Under the pieces are notes generated by a model that searched no databases, was not told where the DNA came from, and saw nothing but the letters and a program-made list of their open reading frames with translations. 64,000 nt of DNA, taken from Bradyrhizobium sp. CSA112 (GTDB lineage: Bacteria; Pseudomonadota; Alphaproteobacteria; Rhizobiales; Xanthobacteraceae). The DNA is taken from positions 62,001 to 126,000 of the forward strand of contig NZ_JAACFS010000018.1 of NCBI RefSeq assembly GCF_029051645.1, in the 5' to 3' direction. Both the position numbers and the translations under genes were made by a program. Shown in pieces: positions 49,921 to 58,979 of this stretch; positions within the stretch are counted from its first letter, which is position 1, and the number at the start of each line of letters is the position of its first letter.

Positions 49921-50130
49921 GTGATCAAGATTGCGATTGTAGCGGGCGCAACGCTTGCCGTGGTGACTGCCGCCAGCGCCGCCGACATTCCACGTCGGCA
50001 GCCCGTCTATCAGCAAGCTGCCGTCGGCAAGATGCCGATTGGCAAGACACCAGTCGCGACGATTGGCAAGACACCGGTCGGCAAGAGCCCAATCGGGAGG
50101 CCGCCCGGGCCCGTCGTGTCGCGCTACTAG
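49921..50130 (+). CDS. Small secreted protein with IGKTPV repeats
   Basis: A 69-residue protein from a GTG start (GGGGAA six bases upstream). The first 21 residues, VIKIAIVAGATLAVVTAASA, are a signal peptide; the mature 48 residues hold short repeats KMPIGKTP, TIGKTP, VGKSPIGRPPG and end VSRY. Rich in G, K and P with no cysteine. Sequence around the cleavage site (ASAADIP) recalls exported porins of rhizobia, but the body is unlike a beta-barrel. Function unknown. It lies 62 bases before another exported protein in the same direction. Confidence 0.6.
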   Translation: MIKIAIVAGATLAVVTAASAADIPRRQPVYQQAAVGKMPIGKTPVATIGKTPVGKSPIGRPPGPVVSRY

Positions 50131-50192
50131 CGCACGGCATTGACCGAGGGATCGTTGAACCTGCCTTTCTCGTCGAGGGTTGAGGGCGAAGC

Positions 50193-50843
50193 GTGGCGAG
50201 GCCACCTAACAGATTGGGACCATGGTTGCTTGCGGGACTCACACTCGCAGCTTCGCTCCCAGGCACAATTCCATCGGCTTCTGCACACGAGGCACGCAAG
50301 CGCTTAGCTGCCGCGAATGCACTTGTGTCTGGTGACGCGCCCATCCAGCCAAGACCAGCGGCGCCGGCGGCTCGAACGCGGGGCACAGCCAAGGGCCCGT
50401 ACTACGTCGATTTCAGAGCCAGGACGGCGGCGAGCTGGGGACATGCCTTCGTCTGGTACGGGAAGACAAGCGAGCGAGCAGTTGAGGTCGCGGGCCTCAC
50501 GCCTGCCGGAGACACCTTTGCCTACGTGCTGGGGCATTTGACGTGGGTCCCGTCCGAGACCGGAGCGAGCTATGGCGATCTTGATCCGGAGTACCTGACC
50601 GCGAGCTACCGGGTTTACCTGAGTGAGCCGGACGCAAAAAGGGTGTTCGCTTACATCAAGAAATTGCAAGCGAGTTCACCGGTCTGGAACGCGGAAACAT
50701 CCAACTGCACAGCGTTTATCGGCAGCATCGCAAGTTTTATGGGACTGAAAGTGCCTCTCCGCTGGCTGCGTCCCGAGAACTACGTCAACAGCCTCAAGGA
50801 AATGAATGGCGGACGCCAGATGGTCCGCCTGTTATCGGAGTAG
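50193..50843 (+). CDS. Exported putative thiol peptidase-like protein
   Basis: A 216-residue protein with a signal peptide (to about SAS-AH at 30-32) and a Pro/Ala-rich linker to 65. The folded part shows ASWGHAFVWYG with H84, and SNCTAFIGSIA with C172. A histidine before a cysteine is the order found in circularly permuted NlpC/P60 (papain-like) hydrolases such as YaeF. I infer a periplasmic peptidase, amidase or acyl hydrolase; nothing else is recognised. GTG start with GAGGG ahead. Confidence 0.6.
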   Translation: MARPPNRLGPWLLAGLTLAASLPGTIPSASAHEARKRLAAANALVSGDAPIQPRPAAPAARTRGTAKGPYYVDFRARTAASWGHAFVWYGKTSERAVEVAGLTPAGDTFAYVLGHLTWVPSETGASYGDLDPEYLTASYRVYLSEPDAKRVFAYIKKLQASSPVWNAETSNCTAFIGSIASFMGLKVPLRWLRPENYVNSLKEMNGGRQMVRLLSE

Positions 50844-50931
50844 TTAGCGCGCGCTTGGGATTGGTGGTCTCGCAATATCCACTATGCGGGCAAGCGAAGC
50901 GCGACCCTAGACTCATAACCACAGGGAGCCT

Positions 50932-51048
50932 GTAGGATGGGTAGAGCAGAGCGAAACCCATCGCGCTTCCGCGCAGGGATTTGATGGGTATCGCGGAGCC
51001 TGTCATCGGGCGCGCGTTCGCGCGACCCGTTGGCTCCACCCATCCTAC
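50932..51048. repeat. GTAGGATGGG palindromic repeat, copy with insert
   Basis: Arms GTAGGATGGGTAGAGCAGAG and GTTGGCTCCACCCATCCTAC enclose a larger insert with its own hairpin (GGGCGCGCGTTCGCGCG). Same family as 1383-1466 and 2636-2714. It ends eight bases from the stop codon of the adenylate cyclase gene, in a convergent gap. Confidence 0.8.
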
Positions 51049-51055
51049 GGTCTTT

Positions 51056-53284
51056 TCACTTCGTCAGCAGCGCGAACGCACCGTTCCAATCTTCCGGCGG
51101 CGGATTTTCGAGATAGCCGCGGATGCGCACCTCATACAAATCGTAGAGCAGCTCCAGCGCGTTTGCGTCGTCGGTCTTGCGGCCGCGTTCGATCGTGGCC
51201 AGCGCGCCTTCCCAGTCGCGGTTGCGATAGCAGGCGAGCATCTCGATCGTCAGGTTGCGCAGGCGCTGGAAACGGCCTGATTGTGCGACGTCCTCGCGGC
51301 CGGCGATAGCGTAGATCACTTCCGGCTCCTTCTTGCCCTTCACCATGATGAAGTCGAGTTCGAGGATCGCGAACCTGTCCTTGACCGCAAGCGCGGTCCT
51401 GGAGCCAACAATGATGGGGAAGCCGTATTCCTTGGACTGCCCTTCGAGGCGCGAGGCCAGATTGACGCTGTCGCCGAACACCGAATAATCGAAGCGCTGG
51501 TCAGAGCCCATGTTGCCGACCACGCAGGTGCCGGTGTTGAGTCCGATGCCGGCATTGAGCGGAATGAACGGCCGCCCTTCTTCCTTCGCCTCCAGCTCGC
51601 GCGCCTGATTGAGTTCGTCGACGCGTTCCAGCATGTCGAGCGCGGCCTCGCAGGCGTTGAGCTCGTGGTCCTTGTCGTCGAGGGGCGCATTCCAGAACGC
51701 CATGATGGCGTCGCCCATGTATTTGTCGATGGTGCCCTTGCGGCTGAGGATGGCGTTGGTCAGCGGCGTCAGGAAGCGGTTCATCAGCGCGGTGAGGCCC
51801 TGCGGGTCGCTCTTGTAGGTTTCCGAGATCGAGGTAAAGCCGCGCATGTCGGAAAACATGATGGTCATCTCGCGCTCTTCGCCGCCGAGCACAAGTTTCT
51901 CCGGCGACTGCGCTAGTTGCTCGACCAGCGCTGGCGACAGATACTGTCCGAAGGCGGAGCGAATTTGCCGGCGCTGGGCCTGCTCGCGCACGAAGCTGGA
52001 AAAGATCAGCGTCAGATAGATCGACGTGGTCGACATCAGCGGATAGGTGAAATCGATCAGCAGCCGGTGCTGCGTGTAGAAATACACCGACGTGCCGAGC
52101 AACGCGGCCGCAAACGCCGCTCCCAGCGCGACCAGCGTGACCGGCCCGAACAGCGGCGCGAACGCGATAACCAGAAGCCCGAACAGCAGCGCGGTCGCGA
52201 ATTCAACGGCGATGCCGTTGTTCGGCTGCGAGATCACCGCGCCGGTCAGCGCGCTTTCGAGCACCTGGGCGTGGATCTCGACGCCCGGCATGGCGCGGGA
52301 CACCGGCGTGGTCTTGATGTCGTAGAGGCCGGCCGCCGAAGTGCCGATCAGCACCAGCTTGCCCGCGATCATGTCGGGCGCGACGTTCTTCTCCAGCACG
52401 TTGACCGCAGGGACGTAGATTGAGGCATCGTTGCGGGCATAATGGACCCAGAGCTGGCCATTATGGTCGGTCGGAATCTGAAACCCCTTGACGCCGATGC
52501 TCTTGATGCCGGCCTTTTCGGCCTTGATCAGGATGGTGCCCGAACCGCTGGCGACCCGCAGGATCTCGAACGTGAGCGACGGCATGGTCTGGCCCTGCGC
52601 CTGCATGATCATCGGCACTCGCCGCACGATGCCGTCGCGTTCGGGCTTGATCGTGAACAGGCCACGCCCGGCGGCGGCGTGCTCCAGCACCGGCACGTTG
52701 CGGAGCAGGCCGGGGAAATCGAACATGAAGCGCTGCGGCTCCTCCCCCAGCATCGCGAGCCCGGTGACCGGCAGCGTCTTGTCGAGGGTCGCAATTTCCT
52801 CCGGCAGGCCGGATTCGCCGAGCACGACACGCGACTTCCGGATGGCATCGGCGAAGATCTGGTCGTTGCTCGGCAGCGCGCGCAGCCTGGCGCGGGTTTC
52901 CTCGTCGAGATTGCGGAAGGTGTCCGCTGCCAAGGCAGGGTTGAGACGGTCGGGCTCCGGGAACACCGCGTCGAACGCGATCACGACCGCGCCGAGCCGG
53001 GTCAGTTCGGTGATGAGATCGGCGATGCGCGTGCGCGGCCATGGCCACTGCCCGAGCTTCTCCAGGCTCTTGTCGTCGATATCGACGATGGTGACCGGCC
53101 GCGCGGTCTTCTTGCGCGGATCGATGCGCTGGAAAGCGTCAAAAGTCCTGACACGAATTTCTTCGACGGGAGCCGGGTCGGCGTAGCGAAGGGCGGCAAA
53201 CCCGATCAGGAGCGCAAGGCACAGCAGCCGGGCATAGCCGATGCGCCGCTTGAACCACCTGGGTAAGGCCCCTAGCCGCTTCAT
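51056..53284 (-). CDS. CHASE2-domain adenylate cyclase (class III)
   Basis: A 742-residue membrane sensor enzyme that makes cAMP from ATP. A first membrane helix (about 17-33) is followed by a periplasmic CHASE2 domain (about 35-350; VTIVDIDDKSLEKLGQWPWPR is a hallmark), three more helices (about 355-430) and a cyclase domain (about 470-650). The metal-binding aspartates lie in MFSDMRGFT (near 482) and in YMGDAIMAFW, and DYSVFGDSVNLASRLE is the C-terminal signature. All catalytic residues seem present, so it should be active. The ligand of CHASE2 is unknown. It lies 76 bases downstream of the giant adhesin gene on the same strand. Confidence 0.92.
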   Translation of the reverse strand: MKRLGALPRWFKRRIGYARLLCLALLIGFAALRYADPAPVEEIRVRTFDAFQRIDPRKKTARPVTIVDIDDKSLEKLGQWPWPRTRIADLITELTRLGAVVIAFDAVFPEPDRLNPALAADTFRNLDEETRARLRALPSNDQIFADAIRKSRVVLGESGLPEEIATLDKTLPVTGLAMLGEEPQRFMFDFPGLLRNVPVLEHAAAGRGLFTIKPERDGIVRRVPMIMQAQGQTMPSLTFEILRVASGSGTILIKAEKAGIKSIGVKGFQIPTDHNGQLWVHYARNDASIYVPAVNVLEKNVAPDMIAGKLVLIGTSAAGLYDIKTTPVSRAMPGVEIHAQVLESALTGAVISQPNNGIAVEFATALLFGLLVIAFAPLFGPVTLVALGAAFAAALLGTSVYFYTQHRLLIDFTYPLMSTTSIYLTLIFSSFVREQAQRRQIRSAFGQYLSPALVEQLAQSPEKLVLGGEEREMTIMFSDMRGFTSISETYKSDPQGLTALMNRFLTPLTNAILSRKGTIDKYMGDAIMAFWNAPLDDKDHELNACEAALDMLERVDELNQARELEAKEEGRPFIPLNAGIGLNTGTCVVGNMGSDQRFDYSVFGDSVNLASRLEGQSKEYGFPIIVGSRTALAVKDRFAILELDFIMVKGKKEPEVIYAIAGREDVAQSGRFQRLRNLTIEMLACYRNRDWEGALATIERGRKTDDANALELLYDLYEVRIRGYLENPPPEDWNGAFALLTK

Positions 53285-53360
53285 GCGGTCTGGATATCAC
53301 GCATCGGACAGTCTGGCACGCCCGGAGTCTCGCAGAGGCGCACCGGGCTCAGAGGCGCGA

Positions 53361-56300
53361 TCAGCCATTGCCGCCGGGATGAAGAATGAAGTCGCTCATC
53401 TGCAGGTTCGCCCTAGCAATGTTCGACAACTGGATGCTGTTGCCTGCATCGAACTGAATCAGGGTGTCCGAGCCTACCTGCTCGACCGCACCGCTCTTGA
53501 GCCACAAAGCGAAGGAATCGGAATCGCCGGGCTCAAATGGAACGTGGGCAAGAAGGTCTATCTTGTCCTGCCCCGGCTGGAAGTCGTTGATCGTGTCGTT
53601 GCCCATGTGTTTGGCGAACACGAATTGGTCGGCGCCTGCCCCGCCTTTCAGGACGTCGTCGTGCTTGGTCGAGAAGATCACGTCATTGCCCGAGGTCGCG
53701 AACGTCCCCTTGGCCTGATCTTCGACCACGGTGAACTGGGCGGTATTGATGACCGGCGCGTCGTTCTTGGCGCCAACGCTGCAGACTCCGCTGCTGAACG
53801 CGGTTGTACCGCCTGTCGCTAACGGCTTCGTGATGATCGAACCCGAGGTCGAGCCATCGGTGCCATCCCAGGCCATGAATGTCAGATGCTCGGTGTCGCC
53901 GCTTCCGGAGCCGTTGAAGCGCACCTTGGCGTCGGCCGACAACAATAAGGCCTTGCCGGAATCCAGTTTGATCGCGATCCAATTCCCGGTGAGGAGATGA
54001 TACTCCCAGTATCCGCCCGCGCCACCGTTGTCGACCCCGGTGATGGCGATACCATGCAGGGCGCCGTCGGGATCGCTGACGGTGAGCTTGTCGCTGCCAA
54101 AGAACTGTCCGTCGAAGACGGCAACGCCGTTCTCGTTCGCGAGTTGCGCCACCTTTGTGGATACGCCGGACTGCACGGTTGGCGCATCGTTGGTGCCGGT
54201 GACGGTAACGACGAAACTCTTCGACGTGGTCCCGCCATCGCCATCGTTGATTGCGATCGTATAGGTTAGCGTCAGGACCTCGCCCTTCGCCAGATAGTCG
54301 AACGCGGTCGAGGCGGCCGAGAACGACAGATTGACCGAGCCGGCCGAGGAGCCGGCATCCTTGGTCACCCCGCCAGGCGTCACCAGCGCCTTCAGTGCGG
54401 AATCGCCGAGCGCCAGGCCTGTCGTCGTGCCGGACGCCACCACGCCGGTGATGGCTGCGGTATGGCCGACATCAGTCAGGTCGACGTCGGTGAACGTCAC
54501 CGGAATCGTCGCTGTCAACGCCGACGTATCGGCCTGCTCAGCCAGATTCGTTTGCACGACGTTGGCAATGACAGGCGCGTCGTTGGTGCCGGTGACGGTA
54601 ACGACGAAACTCTTCGACGTGGTCCCGCCATCGCCATCGTTGATTGCGACCGTATAGGTTAGCGTCAGGACCTCGCCCTTCGCCAGATAGTCGAACGCGG
54701 TCGAGGCGGCCGAGAACGACAGATTGACCGAGCCGGCCGAGGAGCCGGCATCCTTGGTCACCCCGCCAGGCGTCACCAGCGCCTTCAGTGCGGCATCGCC
54801 GAGCGCCAGGCCTGTCGTCGTGCCGGACGCCACCACGCCGGTGATGGCTACGGTATGGTCGACATCGGTCAGGTCGACGTCGGTGAAAGCGACGGGGATC
54901 GTCGCCGTCAACGCCGACGTATCGGCCTGCTCAGCCAGATTCGTTTGCACGATGTTGGCAATGACAGGCGCGTCGTCGGTGCCGGTGACGGTAACGACGA
55001 AACTTTTCGGCGTCACCCCGCCATCGCCATCGTTGATCGCGACCGTATAGGTCAGCGTCAGGACCTCGCCCTTCGCCAGATAATCGAACGCGGTCGAGGC
55101 GGCCGAGAACGAAAGGTTGGCGGAGCCGGAGGATGAACCGGCAACCTTGGTCACCGTGCCCGGCGTGACCAGTGCGATCAGCGCCGTCGCGTTGAGCGAA
55201 AGGCCCGTGATGGTGCCGGATGCCACCACGCCGGTGATGGCTGCGGTGTGTCCGATGTCGGAGAGGTCGCGATCGGTGAACGTGACCGGGATCGTCGTCG
55301 TCAGGGCCGTGGTATCGGTCTGCTCGGTGAGGCTCCGCTGCGCTATATCGGCGATTTCAGGCGCGTCGTTGCTGCCTTTGAAGCCGACGATGACATCCTG
55401 CCAGGTGATGCCGCCATGGTGGTCGTCGACCTTCACCGTGTAGGTCAGCGTGACCGTCTCACCAACGGCGAGATAATCGAAATAGCTGTCCGGCGCCGAG
55501 AACGACCAGCTCTGCGAGCCGGTCACCCCATTGGTGGAGTCGGTCAGCGGCCCCAAGGAAAGCCAGCTAAGCTGGACCGTGCCGTTGGCGAGGCCCGTCT
55601 TCACGCCCGAGGCATTGACGCCGGTGATCTTGACCTCATGCGTATCGGTCAGATCGGCGTCGATGAATTTGATCGCGCCGCTGGCGGTATCCGGCATCGC
55701 CGAACCGTTGACATCGGCGCGTTCCGAGATGGCCGCGGTCTGCGGATCGCTGGTGATATCGGCCGTATCGTTGCTGCCGAGGACGGTGATCGTGATCGGC
55801 TTGGTCACCACGCCGCCATGTCCGTCATCGACTGTTGCGGTGTAGGTCAGCGTGAGGATTTCGCTGTCTGCGAGGAAATCGAACGCGCCGTCGGCGACGC
55901 TGTAACTCCAGCTCGCCGAACCGTTATTGGCATTGCCGGGTGCCTGCACCACCGTCAGCGGCTCACCCACCGCCGCGATCGCCGCGAGTTGCGTAGCCGT
56001 GAGCTGTGAGGTGACGTCGACACTGGAGGCGTTCAGGTGGGTGACGTAGGTGAACGAGGTAAAGGCCGCGCTCGCCACTGGCCGGTCGGTCAGGTCGACG
56101 TCGGTGAACTTGATGGTGCCGGATGCGACATGGAGCGCGTTGGAGCCCGTCGGGTTTGGCTGGCTGGTGTTCGAAAGCTCGGCAAAGGCGGCGCTCGTTG
56201 CAGTGATGGTCGGCACGTCGTTGGTGCCGATGACGACGACGTCGGCGCCCTTGATCGAGACGGTGATCGGCGTCGAGATGACGCCGCCGTGACCATCGTC

Positions 56301-58280
56301 GACCCGCGCGACATAGTTGAGGGTCAGCGTCTCGCCCTTGGCGATGAAATCGAACTTGCTGTCCTCAATACTGTAGGTCCAGGTCGCCGAGCCGTTGTTG
56401 GTGTTTCCGCCCCCCTGCACCACGCTCAGCGGCACCTCGACAGCCAGGATCGCCGCAAGCTGCGCCGGCGTCAGCGTCGCAGTGACGTCTTTGCCCTGCG
56501 CATTGTAATAGCGGAACGGATCGGTCGCGGAGATTGCCGCACTGACGATCGGACGGTCGGTCAGGTCGACATCGGCGAAGGTGACGGTGCCGGACACGGT
56601 ATCGACCGCCGCATTGCCGGTGCCGATCAGCTCTGTGATCGTGCCGCCGGTCGCGGAGATCGTCGGCTTGTCGTTGGTGCCGGTGACGACGATCGTAAAC
56701 GGCACGAACGTCGTCTCGTTGTTCGGCGCGTAGTTGTTGTCGACCCGCGCCTGATAAGTCAGGTTCAGCGTCTCGCCGGCGGCGAGGAAGTCGAACGCGC
56801 CATCGGCGACGATGTAGGTCCAGGTCGCCGTACCAAAATTCTTGCCGTTGGGGTCCTGCACCACGACCAGCGGCACTTCGACCGCCTTGATCGCGGCCTG
56901 TTGCTGTGCCGTCAGCGTGGCGCTGACGTCGGCGCCCCGCCCGTTCTGATAAATGAAGGAAGAAAACTGCGCACTGACGCTCGGCGTGTCGCCGACGTTG
57001 ATGTCGAGATAGTTGACGATGCCGGAGATGCTGTTGATCGTAGAGCTCGCGGTCACATCGACGCGTTCGGTAGTGGCGCCACCGAACGCCGCCGCTTGCG
57101 GCGGCCCCGGGATATGAGTGAGCCTGTCGACCGGCGCCGGAGCCGGCGCTGACGCAGGCCTGTCCGGAATATTGACGAACTGAAGCGTAACCGGGGCGAA
57201 GTCGTTGCTGGCCAGCTTGAGGAACAGCGTTTCCGGAACAATCGAGTCGGTGAAGTTGGTCGTCAGCTTGGTGTTCGGGTTGTTGAGGTCTGAGAACTTC
57301 AACGAGAACACGTCGGTGATGATCTTCTGCGCGTCCGGCGACAGTTGCACCGACGACTGGAAGCTCACCGAGCCCTGCCCGTTGATGATCGTCTGCGTGC
57401 CCGCCCTGTTGACGGTCGCGATCGGCGTCAGCGTGGTCTTGTCGAACAGGATGTAGGAGCCGGTGGTGCCGTCCGGCTCTACCAGCACCTGGAATTTCGC
57501 CGGCGGCGCGCCGCCCTGCCCCGGCACTTCGAAGTCGATCTCGACCAGCACGGCGGTGCCGCGGATGCCCATGGTCGCGACCGGCGTGTCGACCTTCATG
57601 TCGCCTTTCTTGGCGGTGGCGCCGGCGACGAAGGAGATGGTGCCCTGCACCAGACTGAGCAGCGACTTGTTGTCCGACCCGTTGGGGTCGTAGACCATTT
57701 CATTCAGCACCATCTTGGCGTTCGATGCGAGGCCGAACACGGTGCCGTCGATGAAGGTGATGCCGAGCGTCGAATCGGAGCCGGACTGGACGACGTCACC
57801 TTTGTGGACGGTGTCACCCTGGTTCAGGATGATCGACACGCCGTTGCGGATCGCGGTCGCGTTGCCCGTCAGCTTGGTGACATGGCCGATCACCGCGGGC
57901 GCGACGCTGGCGCTGCCGTCGGCCTGCGCGAACTGGGTGTGCCCGCTCAGCGCGTTGACGATGTCGCCGGTGAGGTGGGCGCCGTCGGGCGACGCCAGCG
58001 CCGCCCGCTTCTCGCCCTTGAAGTAATCGTGCAGCACGATCTCGCGGTCGCCGCCGGTGAGGATCAGGTCGACGCCCGACCGCTTGAAGTCACCGTGGAA
58101 CAGGAGATGGGCATCAGAAACAATTATCGCGTCCGACGGCGCATGTGTCGAAACCTTGTCGACATGGAACTTGCCGGGAGACGAAAGATGGCCGTGCGAT
58201 GACAGCAGAGGTCCGAGGCCAATATCCGCGCCGGAAAAAGGGTCGAGGTCGCCCGATCCGAACTTGCCGGCGTAATTCAA
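53361..58280 (-). CDS. Large RTX/VCBS-repeat adhesin with FecR-like retention module
   Basis: A 1639-residue exported protein without a Sec signal, as in type I substrates. Residues 129-250 (IGHVTKLTGNATAIRN, then GDTVHKGDVVQSG) form a FecR/LapA-retention-like domain. From about 400 to 1370 there are about seven VCBS/cadherin-like repeats, each ending near TGTNDAP; the last three are almost identical. C-terminal region: VVEDQAKGTFATSGND, then GGAGADQFVFAKHMGNDTI, a hemolysin-type calcium-binding element and type I secretion signal. QAAAFGG at about residues 394-400, after the retention domain, is a possible LapG cleavage site. The start is TTG 58280, the only possible codon in frame before residue 190, with GGTGA just ahead. 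Neighbour genes include a LapG-type protease. Confidence 0.87.
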   Translation of the reverse strand: MNYAGKFGSGDLDPFSGADIGLGPLLSSHGHLSSPGKFHVDKVSTHAPSDAIIVSDAHLLFHGDFKRSGVDLILTGGDREIVLHDYFKGEKRAALASPDGAHLTGDIVNALSGHTQFAQADGSASVAPAVIGHVTKLTGNATAIRNGVSIILNQGDTVHKGDVVQSGSDSTLGITFIDGTVFGLASNAKMVLNEMVYDPNGSDNKSLLSLVQGTISFVAGATAKKGDMKVDTPVATMGIRGTAVLVEIDFEVPGQGGAPPAKFQVLVEPDGTTGSYILFDKTTLTPIATVNRAGTQTIINGQGSVSFQSSVQLSPDAQKIITDVFSLKFSDLNNPNTKLTTNFTDSIVPETLFLKLASNDFAPVTLQFVNIPDRPASAPAPAPVDRLTHIPGPPQAAAFGGATTERVDVTASSTINSISGIVNYLDINVGDTPSVSAQFSSFIYQNGRGADVSATLTAQQQAAIKAVEVPLVVVQDPNGKNFGTATWTYIVADGAFDFLAAGETLNLTYQARVDNNYAPNNETTFVPFTIVVTGTNDKPTISATGGTITELIGTGNAAVDTVSGTVTFADVDLTDRPIVSAAISATDPFRYYNAQGKDVTATLTPAQLAAILAVEVPLSVVQGGGNTNNGSATWTYSIEDSKFDFIAKGETLTLNYVARVDDGHGGVISTPITVSIKGADVVVIGTNDVPTITATSAAFAELSNTSQPNPTGSNALHVASGTIKFTDVDLTDRPVASAAFTSFTYVTHLNASSVDVTSQLTATQLAAIAAVGEPLTVVQAPGNANNGSASWSYSVADGAFDFLADSEILTLTYTATVDDGHGGVVTKPITITVLGSNDTADITSDPQTAAISERADVNGSAMPDTASGAIKFIDADLTDTHEVKITGVNASGVKTGLANGTVQLSWLSLGPLTDSTNGVTGSQSWSFSAPDSYFDYLAVGETVTLTYTVKVDDHHGGITWQDVIVGFKGSNDAPEIADIAQRSLTEQTDTTALTTTIPVTFTDRDLSDIGHTAAITGVVASGTITGLSLNATALIALVTPGTVTKVAGSSSGSANLSFSAASTAFDYLAKGEVLTLTYTVAINDGDGGVTPKSFVVTVTGTDDAPVIANIVQTNLAEQADTSALTATIPVAFTDVDLTDVDHTVAITGVVASGTTTGLALGDAALKALVTPGGVTKDAGSSAGSVNLSFSAASTAFDYLAKGEVLTLTYTVAINDGDGGTTSKSFVVTVTGTNDAPVIANVVQTNLAEQADTSALTATIPVTFTDVDLTDVGHTAAITGVVASGTTTGLALGDSALKALVTPGGVTKDAGSSAGSVNLSFSAASTAFDYLAKGEVLTLTYTIAINDGDGGTTSKSFVVTVTGTNDAPTVQSGVSTKVAQLANENGVAVFDGQFFGSDKLTVSDPDGALHGIAITGVDNGGAGGYWEYHLLTGNWIAIKLDSGKALLLSADAKVRFNGSGSGDTEHLTFMAWDGTDGSTSGSIITKPLATGGTTAFSSGVCSVGAKNDAPVINTAQFTVVEDQAKGTFATSGNDVIFSTKHDDVLKGGAGADQFVFAKHMGNDTINDFQPGQDKIDLLAHVPFEPGDSDSFALWLKSGAVEQVGSDTLIQFDAGNSIQLSNIARANLQMSDFILHPGGNG
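54190..55350. repeat. 393-base tandem repeats inside the adhesin gene
   Basis: Three near-identical units with a 393-base period (131 codons): the block GGTGCCGGTGACGGTAACGA recurs starting at 54192, 54585 and about 54978. Units 1 and 2 differ at only a handful of bases; unit 3 is more diverged. Such in-frame repeats permit copy-number change by recombination, altering protein length. Confidence 0.9.
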
Positions 58281-58979
58281 TTGGTCACCATATATAAATA
58301 GTTAAGAATTATGAAATTTCTTGCGGAGTTTTCATACCACGCAGGTAGGGAACACAAAAGCACGTGGGCGGCGAATACCCTTAATATGGGGTAAGTCTGC
58401 AACAGAACCGAAAAGGTCCGTAAAAGTGTCGGGCGAAAGTGTGGCGAGGAAAAGGCCGGATTTAACTCGGACTGATCGAAAAATGGGCATGGCTCCCCCG
58501 AGGCATAAAACCCTCCCGAGGCATAAAAATTAAACAGTCATAATACCTTATCCTTGCTGCAGCGCAGCGAGTGCTGCTTCCTGAGGAAAGCGACAGCCGC
58601 CTGAAGGCTGATTACTTCCCGCCCACTGGAAGCCGTCATCCCTTCGAAGCTCCAGGACAGGCCGCAATCGCGCCACCGGAGCGATTCTTCGAGCATGGTT
58701 AATTCGGTGACACTGTGACCCTTCCGCAACCGTAAACTCTGCGCAGGTCCCCAGCCTTTCCGGGATATCCGGGCGGTCTTTGATGAGCGCCGATCTGAGT
58801 GGATCGATAAAATTAGCTGTAACTGGCAAGGCCACGTTCAGGCTGTTTCGCAAACTCCCGGCTCGCCCCCTATCGTTTTAGACAGATCAAAAGAACCCTT
58901 GCCCATCCTGCCCATTCCGAAATGATCCGGTCACGAGCAGGCAGAACAAGCCCGCCGATGCCCGGACAAGGGGTGTCAG
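58281..58979. other. Intergenic region between adhesin and LapG-type genes
   Basis: A 699-base gap, unusually long for this window. It is AT-rich at 58290-58330, likely the adhesin promoter. CCCGAGGCATAAAA occurs twice (58497-58510 and 58515-58528), 18 bases apart, a spacing that puts both on one face of the helix and suggests a regulator site. A weak minus-strand frame at 58538-58696 (MLEESLRWRDCGLSWSFEG) would encode 52 residues but has no support. No other gene recognised. Confidence 0.5.

Noticed and set aside
58538..58853. Short minus-strand frames in the gap before the LapG-type gene
   Set aside because: No clear ribosome site, no recognised family, overlapping alternatives in two frames. 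Kept only as a remark on the gap.
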